51,166 nucleotides of DNA from an uncultured Lachnospiraceae bacterium (GCA_900316665.1 ONDV01000028.1:1-51166); one strand, 5' to 3'; numbered from the stretch's first letter, positions 1-7,653 are shown. Notes: generated from the sequence alone by a model not told the origin. Program-made: numbers and translations.

Positions 1-11
1 ATACTAAAGAT

Positions 12-49
12 AGCCCAGAAAATCAATAGAAACGTTGATTTTCCAGGCT
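12..49. terminator. Hairpin, probable terminator of the gene left of the window
   Basis: An imperfect stem pairs 12-15 and 18-26 with 46-49 and 35-43, followed by a short T-rich stretch. It would end transcription entering from the left edge and isolate the XRE promoter. No gene is visible in 1-268 apart from this hairpin and the promoter/operator region. Confidence 0.5.
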
Positions 50-181
50 TTTCAAAGTCTTTTATTCGATTGAGTGCCAACCCTCATCGGAAGTTAAGAG
101 TAGGTCTTTGACCTTCTCATATCGTTGTTTTGCAAAAAGGGAACGTCACTCCAGTAAATAGTAATATTTTTTTACCCTCGA

Positions 182-240
182 TGTTCGAAAATCGAACAAA
201 TAAGTTGACATTTCAAACGGATTTACTTATCATAAAGTAA
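182..240 (+). promoter_or_regulatory. Promoter and two palindromic operators of the XRE-ImmA/Fic operon
   Basis: A consensus -35 TTGACA (205-210) and -10 TATCAT (228-233) are 17 bp apart. A perfect palindrome TGTTCG-N5-CGAACA (182-198) lies just upstream of the -35. A second palindrome TTACTT-N6-AAGTAA (223-240) covers the -10. Sites in these positions are typical targets of an autoregulating Cro/CI-type repressor, here probably the gene that follows. The ribosome binding site AAGGAGG is at 254-260, 8 nt before the ATG. Operator function is inferred. Confidence 0.7.
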
Positions 241-268
241 GGAAGCTAGACAAAAGGAGGCAAACGAT

Positions 269-592
269 ATGAAGACTATTTCTGAAAAATTAAGAGAAGC
301 GAGACTCAAACTCGGCTTTTCGCAAGACTATGTGGCAAATTGCCTCGGAATCAGCAGATCAGCCGTTACCCAGATCGAGCTTGGAAATCGGAAAGTAAAC
401 TCGGATGAGATCACAAGCCTCTGCAAGTTGTATCATCTTTCAGCCGACTATCTACTGGATACAGAAAATGTCGATACAAATCAGGCAGTTTTCGCTCGTA
501 ATTTTAACGAGCTTAAAGATGATGATCAGGAAGAAATATTGAACCTTATTGCTTTCAAGAGAGCTATGGCAAAGCAACAGCAGGAGGGTTAA
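269..592 (+). CDS. XRE (Cro/CI-type) transcriptional regulator
   Basis: A 107-residue protein with an N-terminal helix-turn-helix (about residues 7-62; the SQDYVANCLGISRSAVTQ stretch carries the turn and recognition helices) and a charged, probably helical tail. It most resembles the small repressors paired with ImmA/IrrE peptidases in integrative elements, where the peptidase inactivates the repressor after a signal. The ATG is fixed by a strong AAGGAGG 8 nt upstream. The peptidase-Fic gene starts 3 nt after its stop and has its own GGAGGG inside the end of this gene, so the two are cotranscribed and probably translationally coupled. Palindromes over its promoter suggest self-repression. It could also act as antitoxin to the Fic domain downstream. 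The fold is certain; the target is inferred. Confidence 0.9.
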   Translation: MKTISEKLREARLKLGFSQDYVANCLGISRSAVTQIELGNRKVNSDEITSLCKLYHLSADYLLDTENVDTNQAVFARNFNELKDDDQEEILNLIAFKRAMAKQQQEG

Positions 593-595
593 TGG

Positions 596-1945
596 ATGCT
601 GCCTGATCATATTATCGAGAAATACCGGAATGATGCCGAAGGTCTGGCAAAATATTTCTCAGCGGAATATTTCAATACACATGAAAGAACATTTCCAATC
701 AATCCATTTCATGTGTTGACAGACTTAGGCATTCATTTTGTCTTCAGAAATTTCAAAGATGTAGAAGGTCTTTTCCTTCCGGCGATGAAGGATGGAGATG
801 TAGACCTTGTTGCAATAAACGCAAAAAGGCCCATTAGCCGGCAGCGCTTTACTGCTTCACATGAACTCTGCCATTATCTGAAGGATCCTCGAGAAGGAAA
901 GAGCTTCATTTGTGAGACTGGGGCAAAGAACATCATAGAAAAATACGCGGACGCATTTGCTTCGGCTTTTTTGATGCCGCCTGATGAATTAAAAGCGCAG
1001 ATTGATCAGCGCGGGAAGGTTGGTACGAAACTTACTTGTGATGATGTATTGATTATTGCGGATCATTTCGGGACCAGCTTTGAGGCATGTTATTGGAGAA
1101 TTCGTAATCTTTATACCTATCTTGCACCGTCGGTCAGTGCAAAGAAGAAGTATAAACCAGCAAAGAAAAGAGAAGAATATGGGATGTCTGAGGTGTGCCT
1201 ATATTCTGATCTTTTCGACAGGTGGCCGGACATAACCACAGACTTGTCGACCGACTTTGCCAAGCAGGTCTTTGAGAACAGCTATATCTATAATGATGCG
1301 CGGCTTGAGGGCGTTCATGCAACTCTTGAATCGGCAGCTGAAATCGTAAACGATTTGCAGAGCAATATGCAGAAAAGCTCATACTGCAATCCGAATTATG
1401 AGCCTTATTGCCATATCGCCGGTCATGCAAAGCTCTATCAGAGAGTGTTCGAGAATTATAGCAGTAAGAGTTTCACAATTTATGAGATTCTGGAGCTCAA
1501 CAAGCTCTTGTTCTCTACATTTCCTTTTCCGGATACTGGCGGCCAATTTCGACAGGAACCAGCGATTATTACGAAATCCGATGTTGAAACTTGTGACTGG
1601 CACGAAATTCCAAAGGAGATAAGTGCCTTATATCAGCAGGAGAAGGATCTGGAAGATCACGCTGGAGAGTATTCTAAGAGTACGATTCTGAAAGAGTTGC
1701 TGAAAATCCATTACCGCCTGACGGTGATTCATCCTTTCAGAGATGGAAATGGAAGAACAAGCAGAGGCTTTCTGAACGAAGAACTCATGCGGTTCGGATT
1801 TCCACCAATGTATATCAAGATTGAGAGGAAGGATGAATACCGGGCTGCATTAGCACAGATTGATCACAAGGGTGACTATACGATGTTGTTCGAATTCATG
1901 ATGAAGAATTTGATTTCGTCTCATGTGGAACTATCGATCAGGTAA
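596..1945 (+). CDS. ImmA/IrrE-like metallopeptidase fused to a Fic domain
   Basis: A 449-residue two-domain protein. The N-terminal half (about 1-175) is an ImmA/IrrE-type zinc peptidase: HELCH at 89-93 gives two histidine ligands and the catalytic Glu90, and E115 before ADAFASAFLMP is the likely third ligand. The C-terminal half (about 200-449) is a Fic domain with an intact core, HPFRDGNGR at 379-387 plus Arg390, and an upstream GGQFR at 315-319. Fic enzymes usually transfer AMP from ATP to hydroxyl side chains of target proteins. An EG pair (238-239) preceded by DARL matches the position of the class II inhibitory helix, but the usual Ser/Thr four residues before Glu is Asp234. ImmA-type enzymes cleave an XRE partner, which is encoded just upstream. 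A regulator protease joined to an AMPylase in one chain is unusual. Both active sites look complete; the substrate is unknown. Confidence 0.88.
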   Translation: MLPDHIIEKYRNDAEGLAKYFSAEYFNTHERTFPINPFHVLTDLGIHFVFRNFKDVEGLFLPAMKDGDVDLVAINAKRPISRQRFTASHELCHYLKDPREGKSFICETGAKNIIEKYADAFASAFLMPPDELKAQIDQRGKVGTKLTCDDVLIIADHFGTSFEACYWRIRNLYTYLAPSVSAKKKYKPAKKREEYGMSEVCLYSDLFDRWPDITTDLSTDFAKQVFENSYIYNDARLEGVHATLESAAEIVNDLQSNMQKSSYCNPNYEPYCHIAGHAKLYQRVFENYSSKSFTIYEILELNKLLFSTFPFPDTGGQFRQEPAIITKSDVETCDWHEIPKEISALYQQEKDLEDHAGEYSKSTILKELLKIHYRLTVIHPFRDGNGRTSRGFLNEELMRFGFPPMYIKIERKDEYRAALAQIDHKGDYTMLFEFMMKNLISSHVELSIR

Positions 1946-2104
1946 AAGGGCCTGCTTCGGTTGACTGAGATTAGTAAAGGTTGTAAGGAAATATGGCGAA
2001 AGATAAGCGTGGATTTCCCGATAATTAACTCTCCCCATAAGTAAGGACAGTTGAATTTGCCAATATCCTTATTATTAGACAGTCACACTACGAATATCTG
2101 GTGA

Positions 2105-2425
2105 CAGGCACTGTTAATACTGTTAGACGCTGCGGTTCATGGAGTTACCGCATATAGTTTAGACGGAATACATAACGCTCATTTTTCTGATATTTTACAA
2201 CAGGATATTACGGAACTTCACCAGGCAATCAAACGGGTCGTCCCGATTATCCTTCAAAAAATATCAGATTGTATGGATTTGATTGAAAGTGTTCCGGAAC
2301 AGAGCAATGGTTTTCAGGTCATATCTTCGACCAGAAAAGAAGTGTACAAACAAAGTCTGCAACTATGTGCAAGTTTATTGTTAAAACCTGCTTTACAACG
2401 AGTGCAAACATTCTCCCACAACTGA
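2105..2425 (+). pseudogene. Decayed reading frame in the 1946-2542 intergenic region
   Basis: The 597 bp after the Fic gene hold no intact gene. One frame stays open for 106 codons up to the stop at 2423-2425. It reads like real protein (AAVHGVTAYSLDGIHNAHF followed by amphipathic helices) but has a stop immediately before it and no early start codon or ribosome binding site. A second frame just upstream (about 2050-2170) also looks protein-like before it breaks off, as if a frameshift separates the two. I do not recognise the parent family. It could also be chance. Confidence 0.4.
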
Positions 2426-2542
2426 ATACAAAAAACCTTATAATTTCCTTGCAAACTTCCAAGTTTTTTATCCATAATAGAAATAGAAGGAAACTTAACG
2501 GAATGAGCCAAAGCTCAATTTCAAGAAAGTGGGGATTGTATT

Positions 2543-3532
2543 ATGAAAAAGAAACTTATTATCGTTATTCTTGTAGCGGTACTGCTTGCAGGTGCAGGTA
2601 CAGTAGGTGTCTATCACCATAATCAGGTACAAAAGCAGAAAGCTATAGCAGTCGAGAAAGAAAAGGAAGAAAAGGCGAAAGACGCACGATTTAAGAAGCT
2701 ACAGTCGGAATACGATACGGCAGAGATGCAGACTGAAAACTCTCTCTATCCGAATGCGGATGGAACGATGCCTGACGATGCGACCATGAATAGTAGTCGT
2801 GACGGAAAGAAAAAGGAACTCGTTGCCTTTCAGGAGAAAATCAGGAACAGGAAAATGACTAAAAAGGAAGAAACCGACTTCCATACCTTTGTTTCTTCCG
2901 TAAAAGACATCTACAATGCATCACATACTATTGTTGACACCCTGCATACCGAGGTGACGGGAATAGATCCGAACAGTTATGGTACATACTATACGGACAG
3001 TAATAAGACGGACACAGAAAAGAACCTGTCAGCCTATGATAAGGACTATAAAGAGGGAAAGTACAGAAACGCCTATACAGACCTGACAAACATAAAGACC
3101 ATCTATGTAAGTGCAGACACGGCGAAGAAACAGGCAGAAGCATTAGCTGCAAAGCAAGCGGAAGAGCAGAAAGCTGCACAAGCACAGAAGTCGGCACAGA
3201 AGTCTGCAAAGCAGTCGGCAAATAATTCTACAGGCAGTACAGGGAAACAGAGGAATTCTGCTCCAAAGCAGAATAATCAGCAGACGACACAGCAGACTGC
3301 TCCATCAGCACAATCAGTACAACCCCAGACACAAGTAGGTGATGATTCAGTAAATTCTACTGATATTTGGAATACACCGGCTGGAAAGGCTGTAAAGGCG
3401 TATGCGGCAGAACATGGATATTCTCATGTTCATGCATCTGGGTTTGACGATAATCAATTAACTTATACAATATTAGATAACAACGGAAATCCTGTTAGAG
3501 ATGAACAGGGTAATATTATCAAATTTCGTTAA
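2543..3532 (+). CDS. Hypothetical membrane-anchored or secreted protein
   Basis: A 329-residue protein with a basic start (MKKK) and one hydrophobic segment at about 5-25, so an uncleaved anchor or a signal peptide. A charged, probably coiled-coil region (30-60) and a globular, mostly helical region (60-190) follow. Residues 195-280 are a low-complexity Ala/Gln/Lys/Ser linker, and a compact C-terminal piece (about 280-329) contains AVKAYAAEHGYSHVHASG. I do not recognise a family. The layout suits a cell-surface protein of a conjugative element with its end held away from the membrane. The gene stands alone: decayed sequence upstream, a strong terminator 20 nt downstream. GGGGA lies 8 nt before the ATG. 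Confidence 0.75.
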   Translation: MKKKLIIVILVAVLLAGAGTVGVYHHNQVQKQKAIAVEKEKEEKAKDARFKKLQSEYDTAEMQTENSLYPNADGTMPDDATMNSSRDGKKKELVAFQEKIRNRKMTKKEETDFHTFVSSVKDIYNASHTIVDTLHTEVTGIDPNSYGTYYTDSNKTDTEKNLSAYDKDYKEGKYRNAYTDLTNIKTIYVSADTAKKQAEALAAKQAEEQKAAQAQKSAQKSAKQSANNSTGSTGKQRNSAPKQNNQQTTQQTAPSAQSVQPQTQVGDDSVNSTDIWNTPAGKAVKAYAAEHGYSHVHASGFDDNQLTYTILDNNGNPVRDEQGNIIKFR

Positions 3533-3552
3533 AATTCCTATTTTTTACAGTG

Positions 3553-3586
3553 AATAAGGCATACCGATGTATGCCTTATTTTTTTT
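3553..3586 (+). terminator. Rho-independent terminator
   Basis: A perfect 12-bp stem (AATAAGGCATAC at 3553-3564 with its complement at 3569-3580) and a 4-nt loop run directly into a T tract ending at 3586. It ends the transcript of the hypothetical surface protein. Confidence 0.9.
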
Positions 3587-3618
3587 GCTTTTTGGAATGA
3601 ACTCAAGGCTCATTCCTA

Positions 3619-3650
3619 GGAACGATACTTTCAGTATCGTTCCATTTTTT
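3619..3650 (+). terminator. Second terminator-like hairpin
   Basis: A perfect 11-bp stem (GGAACGATACT at 3619-3629 with 3633-3643), a TTC loop and a run of six T at 3645-3650. It lies 33 bp after the first terminator, so it is either a back-up terminator or part of the leader of the next gene. Confidence 0.7.
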
Positions 3651-3733
3651 GAGCAAACCTTTCCTTTTTAATTTTAATCATAAAAAATATGAAATGGCAA
3701 AATCATAGTTTTATAAATAGAAAGGATATACCT

Positions 3734-4168
3734 ATGGCTGATTTTTCCCTTGGTGATACGATTATGGATGTTTTGGAACTGTACGATATTAATGTTGATT
3801 GTTACACAGACAGCAAAGACTGCAGTTATGTTGATTTGAGAGTTTACGCTCCGGGAGTTTGCCTGCCATTCACTAAGAATGAATTTTTGTTCACAGTAGC
3901 TGTGGATCTCAAAGATATTGATCAAAACTTTGTTAATAGCTTTTGCCAGTATGCTTATGATTTTGATCCTGATGAGTATCCGGATGTGTGGATTCCACAT
4001 CATGGACGAGACAACCCTTCGAACAGTATTGGGGAGCTTTTGGATGATTCCGATACTATCTCGGAATTTCTAAACAATGTAAGTCGTGATTTGCAGAAAG
4101 CACTGGCAAAAACCAAGGAATTAAAAACTCCTACAGAAGAAGATCGTGATGGTCTGTCTTTAGATTGA
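3734..4168 (+). CDS. Hypothetical acidic cytoplasmic protein
   Basis: A 144-residue protein from the ATG at 3734, chosen because AGAAAGGATATACCT gives a good ribosome binding site; an in-frame ATG at 3689 lacks one. There is no signal peptide or membrane segment. The protein is acidic, with the order MADFSLGDTIMDVLELYDI, a middle with alternating hydrophobic strands, a DPDEYPDVWIPHHGRDNP loop, and a helical, lysine-rich tail. Small acidic proteins are common cargo of conjugative elements, but I do not recognise this one and suggest no function. It is flanked by terminators on the left and a 228-bp spacer without clear features on the right. Confidence 0.6.
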   Translation: MADFSLGDTIMDVLELYDINVDCYTDSKDCSYVDLRVYAPGVCLPFTKNEFLFTVAVDLKDIDQNFVNSFCQYAYDFDPDEYPDVWIPHHGRDNPSNSIGELLDDSDTISEFLNNVSRDLQKALAKTKELKTPTEEDRDGLSLD

Positions 4169-4396
4169 GATCGTTAATAAAAGAACCTTACTGTCATTAA
4201 GATAAGAGTCGATTCTTTCTTTATGACCAAAATTCCATTAAGTTAAGAAAAGTAAAAAGGATTTCCCGACGGATTCTTGATGCAAAGCATCTCGATTTGT
4301 ATTTTTTAATAAATTTTATATGGATTTAAGCCACGACTTTTAGACTCATCAAATATATGGATAGCAAATTAAGATAGAAAGGAGTATAGTGAAGAT

Positions 4397-5080
4397 ATGA
4401 TAAGACTAATATCAATCAACGATAAAGATATGGCAAATGGGATGCGAGATACATCTAAAACGCCATTATCTGAAGAAGAAATAAACTATGTCAAATCGGA
4501 GATACGCCGAATTGGAGCAGATGAAACTGTATTTGTGTTCAACGACGAAGAACATTTGACATTAAGCACTTGCTATAACTTTGTCGAAGATAAGATTTAT
4601 GTAACAAGAAATGTTTTTCCTGACGAGAAGTACGGTTCTACCCACCCAAGGGATTTAATGAGCGTTGGTGCTGTGTTAGCACACGAGTATTTTGGTCATA
4701 GACCATATAGAGAAGAGTATTTAGCCGATATGGAGCAGGGAGACGATTATCACACAACCCCAATATGGCAAGGCGAATGTAGAGCAAGTATTAACGCTGC
4801 AAAAACAGCTCATAATCTTACAGATAGAGATAAAAGTAATCTTGTAATGGATGCAATCTATAGAGCAAAAGAATTTGGTCACTTAATAGAAATGGATGAT
4901 TTTATGAAGGAGGTAGTATATGGTTACTCAAACGGAGAAAAGAACATTACCCACAATATCACGCCAATCAATTATGTTAGCGAAGCAAGCCAGACTGGAA
5001 CAACAGAAAAACGGATATGTGAGCGTGAAGTGTCCAAGGTGCAACGGCACACCAAAGATTACGATGACTTCGAACGGTGA
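4397..5080 (+). CDS. HExxH zinc-peptidase-like protein of an integrative element
   Basis: A 227-residue protein. HEYFGH at 96-101 inside VLAHEYFGHRPYREEY is a classical HExxH zinc site, and Glu127 in WQGECRAS is spaced like the third ligand of gluzincins. There is no signal peptide, so it probably acts in the cytoplasm. AAGGAG lies 11 nt before the ATG. The last 161 nt overlap, in another frame, a zinc-ribbon ORF that has a better ribosome binding site. The C-terminal 50 residues (GYSNGEKNIT onward) are polar and low in hydrophobics, so they may be a recent read-through extension into the next gene. The substrate is unknown. Confidence 0.65.
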   Translation: MIRLISINDKDMANGMRDTSKTPLSEEEINYVKSEIRRIGADETVFVFNDEEHLTLSTCYNFVEDKIYVTRNVFPDEKYGSTHPRDLMSVGAVLAHEYFGHRPYREEYLADMEQGDDYHTTPIWQGECRASINAAKTAHNLTDRDKSNLVMDAIYRAKEFGHLIEMDDFMKEVVYGYSNGEKNITHNITPINYVSEASQTGTTEKRICEREVSKVQRHTKDYDDFER

Positions 5081-5138
5081 ACGAACTATCATTAGTTGCC
5101 CTTGCGGCTATGTTAAAAACATAGAAATCAATTTTTAA
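4920..5138 (+). CDS. Small zinc-ribbon protein overlapping the HExxH gene
   Basis: A 72-residue protein with a basic helical N-terminus (about 1-30) and a zinc ribbon formed by Cys38-x2-Cys41 and Cys60-x-Cys62, ending in GYVKNIEINF. A near-perfect ribosome binding site (AAGGAGG, 8 nt before the ATG) and four well-placed cysteines make it a real gene despite lying within the 3' end of the preceding gene, in the +1 frame. Small ribbon proteins like this are seen in conjugative elements of Firmicutes; a nucleic-acid-binding role is likely but inferred. A terminator hairpin follows. Confidence 0.72.
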   Translation: MVTQTEKRTLPTISRQSIMLAKQARLEQQKNGYVSVKCPRCNGTPKITMTSNGERTIISCPCGYVKNIEINF

Positions 5139-5148
5139 CCCCAAAATA

Positions 5149-5194
5149 AAAAACCACTCCGCATTTTCCTATTAAGGATGACGAAGTGGTTTTT
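5149..5194 (+). terminator. Terminator after the zinc-ribbon gene
   Basis: A 10-bp stem AAAAACCACT (5149-5158) pairs with AGTGGTTTTT (5185-5194) around a 26-nt loop and ends in T residues. The A-rich left and T-rich right arms make it usable on both strands. Confidence 0.7.
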
Positions 5195-5272
5195 CTTTGT
5201 CTAAGGGCTTAACTTAATGACATTGACCATTGGATAGGATTCTTTTTTGTTCGCAGAGAAAACAATCCTACC

Positions 5273-5339
5273 GTTTTACTCATAAAAATATGAGAACAAG
5301 GCGAACATAATTTTTTTCATTAGGTTTTACTCATAAAAA
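5273..5339 (+). repeat. 16-bp direct repeat before the surface protein gene
   Basis: GTTTTACTCATAAAAA occurs at 5273-5288 and again at 5324-5339, 51 bp apart, in the AT-rich leader of the surface protein gene. It may be a duplicated regulator site; nothing else in 5195-5384 is recognisable. Confidence 0.45.
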
Positions 5340-5384
5340 ATGAAGGCTAAACTTTTTCATATTTTTTTTAGAAAGGAAAGACTT

Positions 5385-6542
5385 ATGCGAACAAGAAAAG
5401 GGAAACCAAAGACGGTTTTCAAGACGATCCTGAACATGGCATTGGCGATGAGCATAGTCCTGTCGTCAGTTGCCGTTCCAAACGTGGTAAAGCCAATTAC
5501 TGCACATGCGGGGCAGTATAATGGAACTACACGCTCCGGTGAAGCAACGACAGGTCATACACATTACACAGTAGCTTATAAATACGATGAAGGCAGAAAT
5601 TGTATCTATACGACTTTTTCTGCTAATAGTAATGATGTGCAGGTGCTTTGGACACACGGTCAGCATACAAATACGAAAGATTTTGGTCCCGGACGTGAAG
5701 ATGAAAACAATCTGCCGTTTCAGGCAGCAAATATTGCCGTTGTAAATAAATCTTCACTTGGAGATGCAGTAGATGCAGCACATGCTAAAGATTCTGATTG
5801 GAATTGGAATGATGTCAAACAATGGCTTGATAATAAACGATTTTCACAGAACCGTAACGGTGCTTGGCGAATTGACGATGGATCAGGTACCTATGAGTAT
5901 CTGACCGGCATTACAAAAAAACAATATGACGATGTGATTACTCATTTTGTAGAGACAGTGCACGCTACCTGTACCGAGAGCGGCTATGACCTTTGGTCTG
6001 ACGGCTCACATAGAAATCTGACTTCACCTCTCGGTCACATCTGGCCTAAAGAATGGGAGGATGCCGGAACTCACCATGAGAAAAAGTGCCAGAGAAATCA
6101 GTACGGATGTAATCATTCCGTTCTTGATTCTAAACCGCACGAATATAAGCAGACCAACGGCTATGACTACATTGACGATAAAAACGATGCCACTCACCAC
6201 AGGAACTGCGTGGACTGCGGTCATAAAGAGACGGATAATCACCATTTTACTGAATGGAAAGACGATGATAACAGACCGGGATGGCAGGTACGTCACTGCA
6301 AGGGCTGCGGTTACAAGACATGGCGTGATGTTGAACAGCCCAAGGTGATGATCTATGCATCCAAGTCAGGAAAGTGGACGGCAGGCGATGTAAAGATCAC
6401 GGTACAGGCATGGGATCGGGGTTCAGGTATTAAGCTAATTCGCCTTTACAGAACCAATAAGTACACAAAGGAAGTTCAGCAGGTAAAGTCAGGGGAGTTC
6501 AAAGGTGAGACCGACTGGCAGAGCACTGACAAAAAGATATAG
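5385..6542 (+). CDS. Secreted surface protein, probably truncated at the element boundary
   Basis: The start is the ATG at 5385, which follows GAAAGGAAAG; an in-frame ATG at 5340 lacks a ribosome binding site. The 385-residue product has a long signal peptide (basic MRTRKGKPK, hydrophobic core about 15-32, probable cleavage after AHA near residue 43). The exported part carries several Cys/His groups (HATCTESG, CQRNQYGCNH, HRNCVDCGH, RHCKGCG) that look like repeated small metal- or disulfide-stabilised modules, then an Ig-like segment (VKITVQAWDRGSGI). The protein stops soon after this segment starts, with no membrane anchor or sorting signal, and a chromosomal promoter begins 6 nt later. Related element surface proteins normally continue, so I infer that the 3' end was lost at the junction. 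Confidence 0.75.
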   Translation: MRTRKGKPKTVFKTILNMALAMSIVLSSVAVPNVVKPITAHAGQYNGTTRSGEATTGHTHYTVAYKYDEGRNCIYTTFSANSNDVQVLWTHGQHTNTKDFGPGREDENNLPFQAANIAVVNKSSLGDAVDAAHAKDSDWNWNDVKQWLDNKRFSQNRNGAWRIDDGSGTYEYLTGITKKQYDDVITHFVETVHATCTESGYDLWSDGSHRNLTSPLGHIWPKEWEDAGTHHEKKCQRNQYGCNHSVLDSKPHEYKQTNGYDYIDDKNDATHHRNCVDCGHKETDNHHFTEWKDDDNRPGWQVRHCKGCGYKTWRDVEQPKVMIYASKSGKWTAGDVKITVQAWDRGSGIKLIRLYRTNKYTKEVQQVKSGEFKGETDWQSTDKKI

Positions 6543-6548
6543 GAAAAA

Positions 6549-6595
6549 TTGACAAATCATAAAAAGCAGCTATAATGAATTTGGCACAATATAAT
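6549..6595 (+). promoter_or_regulatory. Promoter of gpx-ohrR
   Basis: A consensus TTGACA (6549-6554) and TATAAT (6571-6576) are 16 bp apart; a second TATAAT is at 6590-6595. It begins directly after the truncated surface gene. No clear OhrR-type palindrome is visible. Confidence 0.75.
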
Positions 6596-6649
6596 AGCAG
6601 TCAATTATTATGCACCGAAAATTATTTAGAAAGAAAAAGGTGAAATATA

Positions 6650-7195
6650 ATGAGCAGTTTTTATGATTATTCAGTTGAGAACAGAAAAGGCGAGTCTATA
6701 TCAATGTCTCAGTACAAAGGCAAGGTGGTGCTTGTTGTGAATACCGCAACAGGCTGCGGTTTTACGCCACAGTACAAGGATCTTGAGAATATATATGAGG
6801 CTTTTCATGACAGGGGACTTGAGATAATCGACATCCCATGCAATCAGTTCGCCGGACAGACGCCGGGTACGGACGACGAAGTGCATGAATTCTGCACGCT
6901 CAAGTATCATACTCAGTTCGACCAGATGAAGAAGAGCAATGTGAATGGCGAGAACGCTCTTGATCTTTACAAGTTCTTGAAGAGTCAGAAGACTTTTGAG
7001 GGATTCGGCAGCGGACCAAAGGCGTTTATGATGAGCGCCATGCTGAAAAAGATAGATCCTGATTATAAAAATAATTCGGAGATCAAATGGAATTTCACAA
7101 AATTCCTAATCGACAGAGAAGGAAATGTGGTTCGCCGTTTCGAGCCGACGGCAGATATGGAGGATGTTAAGGCTTCTGTGGAGGAGCTGCTGTGA
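6650..7195 (+). CDS. gpx: Glutathione peroxidase family thiol peroxidase
   Basis: A 181-residue cytoplasmic peroxidase of the usual length. The peroxidatic Cys36 lies in NTATGCGFTPQY (a Cys enzyme, not selenocysteine). The catalytic Gln70 is in CNQFAGQTPG and the Trp in WNFTKFLIDREG. Cys82 (EFCTLKY) is placed like the resolving cysteine of thioredoxin-dependent members, so thioredoxin is a more likely reductant than glutathione. It reduces hydrogen and organic peroxides. It is the first gene of an operon: the OhrR-like gene starts inside its stop codon (GTGA overlap), which suggests that the peroxidase is under that sensor's control. Confidence 0.93.
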   Translation: MSSFYDYSVENRKGESISMSQYKGKVVLVVNTATGCGFTPQYKDLENIYEAFHDRGLEIIDIPCNQFAGQTPGTDDEVHEFCTLKYHTQFDQMKKSNVNGENALDLYKFLKSQKTFEGFGSGPKAFMMSAMLKKIDPDYKNNSEIKWNFTKFLIDREGNVVRRFEPTADMEDVKASVEELL

Positions 7196-7653
7196 GTTGC
7201 GAAATAAAAAAGCTGTCTCCTACTGAGATAAAAGGAGAGGACGCTTTAAAATTGGAGAACCAGCTCTGCTTTCCACTATATGCGGCAGCAAGGAAGGTGA
7301 CGGGTGCCTATACGCCTTTTCTGAAGCCCCTTGGCATCACATATACCCAGTACATAGTGTTAATGGTACTTTGGGAAAAAGATGACATTACCGTCAGCGA
7401 ACTTGGAAAAAAACTTTATCTGGATTCAGGCACGCTTACCCCTCTCCTTAAAAAAATGGAGAAGGAAGGATTTCTAACCCGTAAGCGAAGCGCCGAAGAT
7501 GAGAGAAGAGTAGAGATAAAGCTTACAAAAAAGGGCCGCGACTTAAAGAAAAAGGCAATCGATGTGCCGAAAAATGTCGGTGAATGTATAAAAGGAAAGC
7601 TTTCCGAAAAAGATGCAAAAGCACTTTATGAACTTTTATATAAAATGTTGTAG
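7192..7653 (+). CDS. OhrR-like MarR family peroxide-sensing repressor
   Basis: A 153-residue MarR-family winged-helix regulator. The signature ENQLCFPLYAAAR around Cys26 matches the reactive cysteine motif of OhrR, which is oxidised by organic hydroperoxides and then leaves DNA. The winged helix is about residues 60-125 (SELGKKLYLDSGTLTPLLKKME, then KRSAEDERRVEI as the wing). The start is GTG at 7192, overlapping the gpx stop by 4 nt, with GGAGGAG upstream. Cys26 is the only cysteine besides Cys3, so it is probably the one-Cys type that needs a small thiol partner. The likely target is its own gpx promoter (inferred). Confidence 0.88.
   Translation: MSCEIKKLSPTEIKGEDALKLENQLCFPLYAAARKVTGAYTPFLKPLGITYTQYIVLMVLWEKDDITVSELGKKLYLDSGTLTPLLKKMEKEGFLTRKRSAEDERRVEIKLTKKGRDLKKKAIDVPKNVGECIKGKLSEKDAKALYELLYKML

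Noticed and set aside
4169..4396. Regulatory element or small gene in the 228-bp spacer
   Set aside because: No promoter of good quality, no stable hairpin and no coding frame with a ribosome binding site was found.
6577..6649. OhrR operator before gpx
   Set aside because: No clear AT-rich inverted repeat of the OhrR type could be aligned; only loose AATTATT matches.
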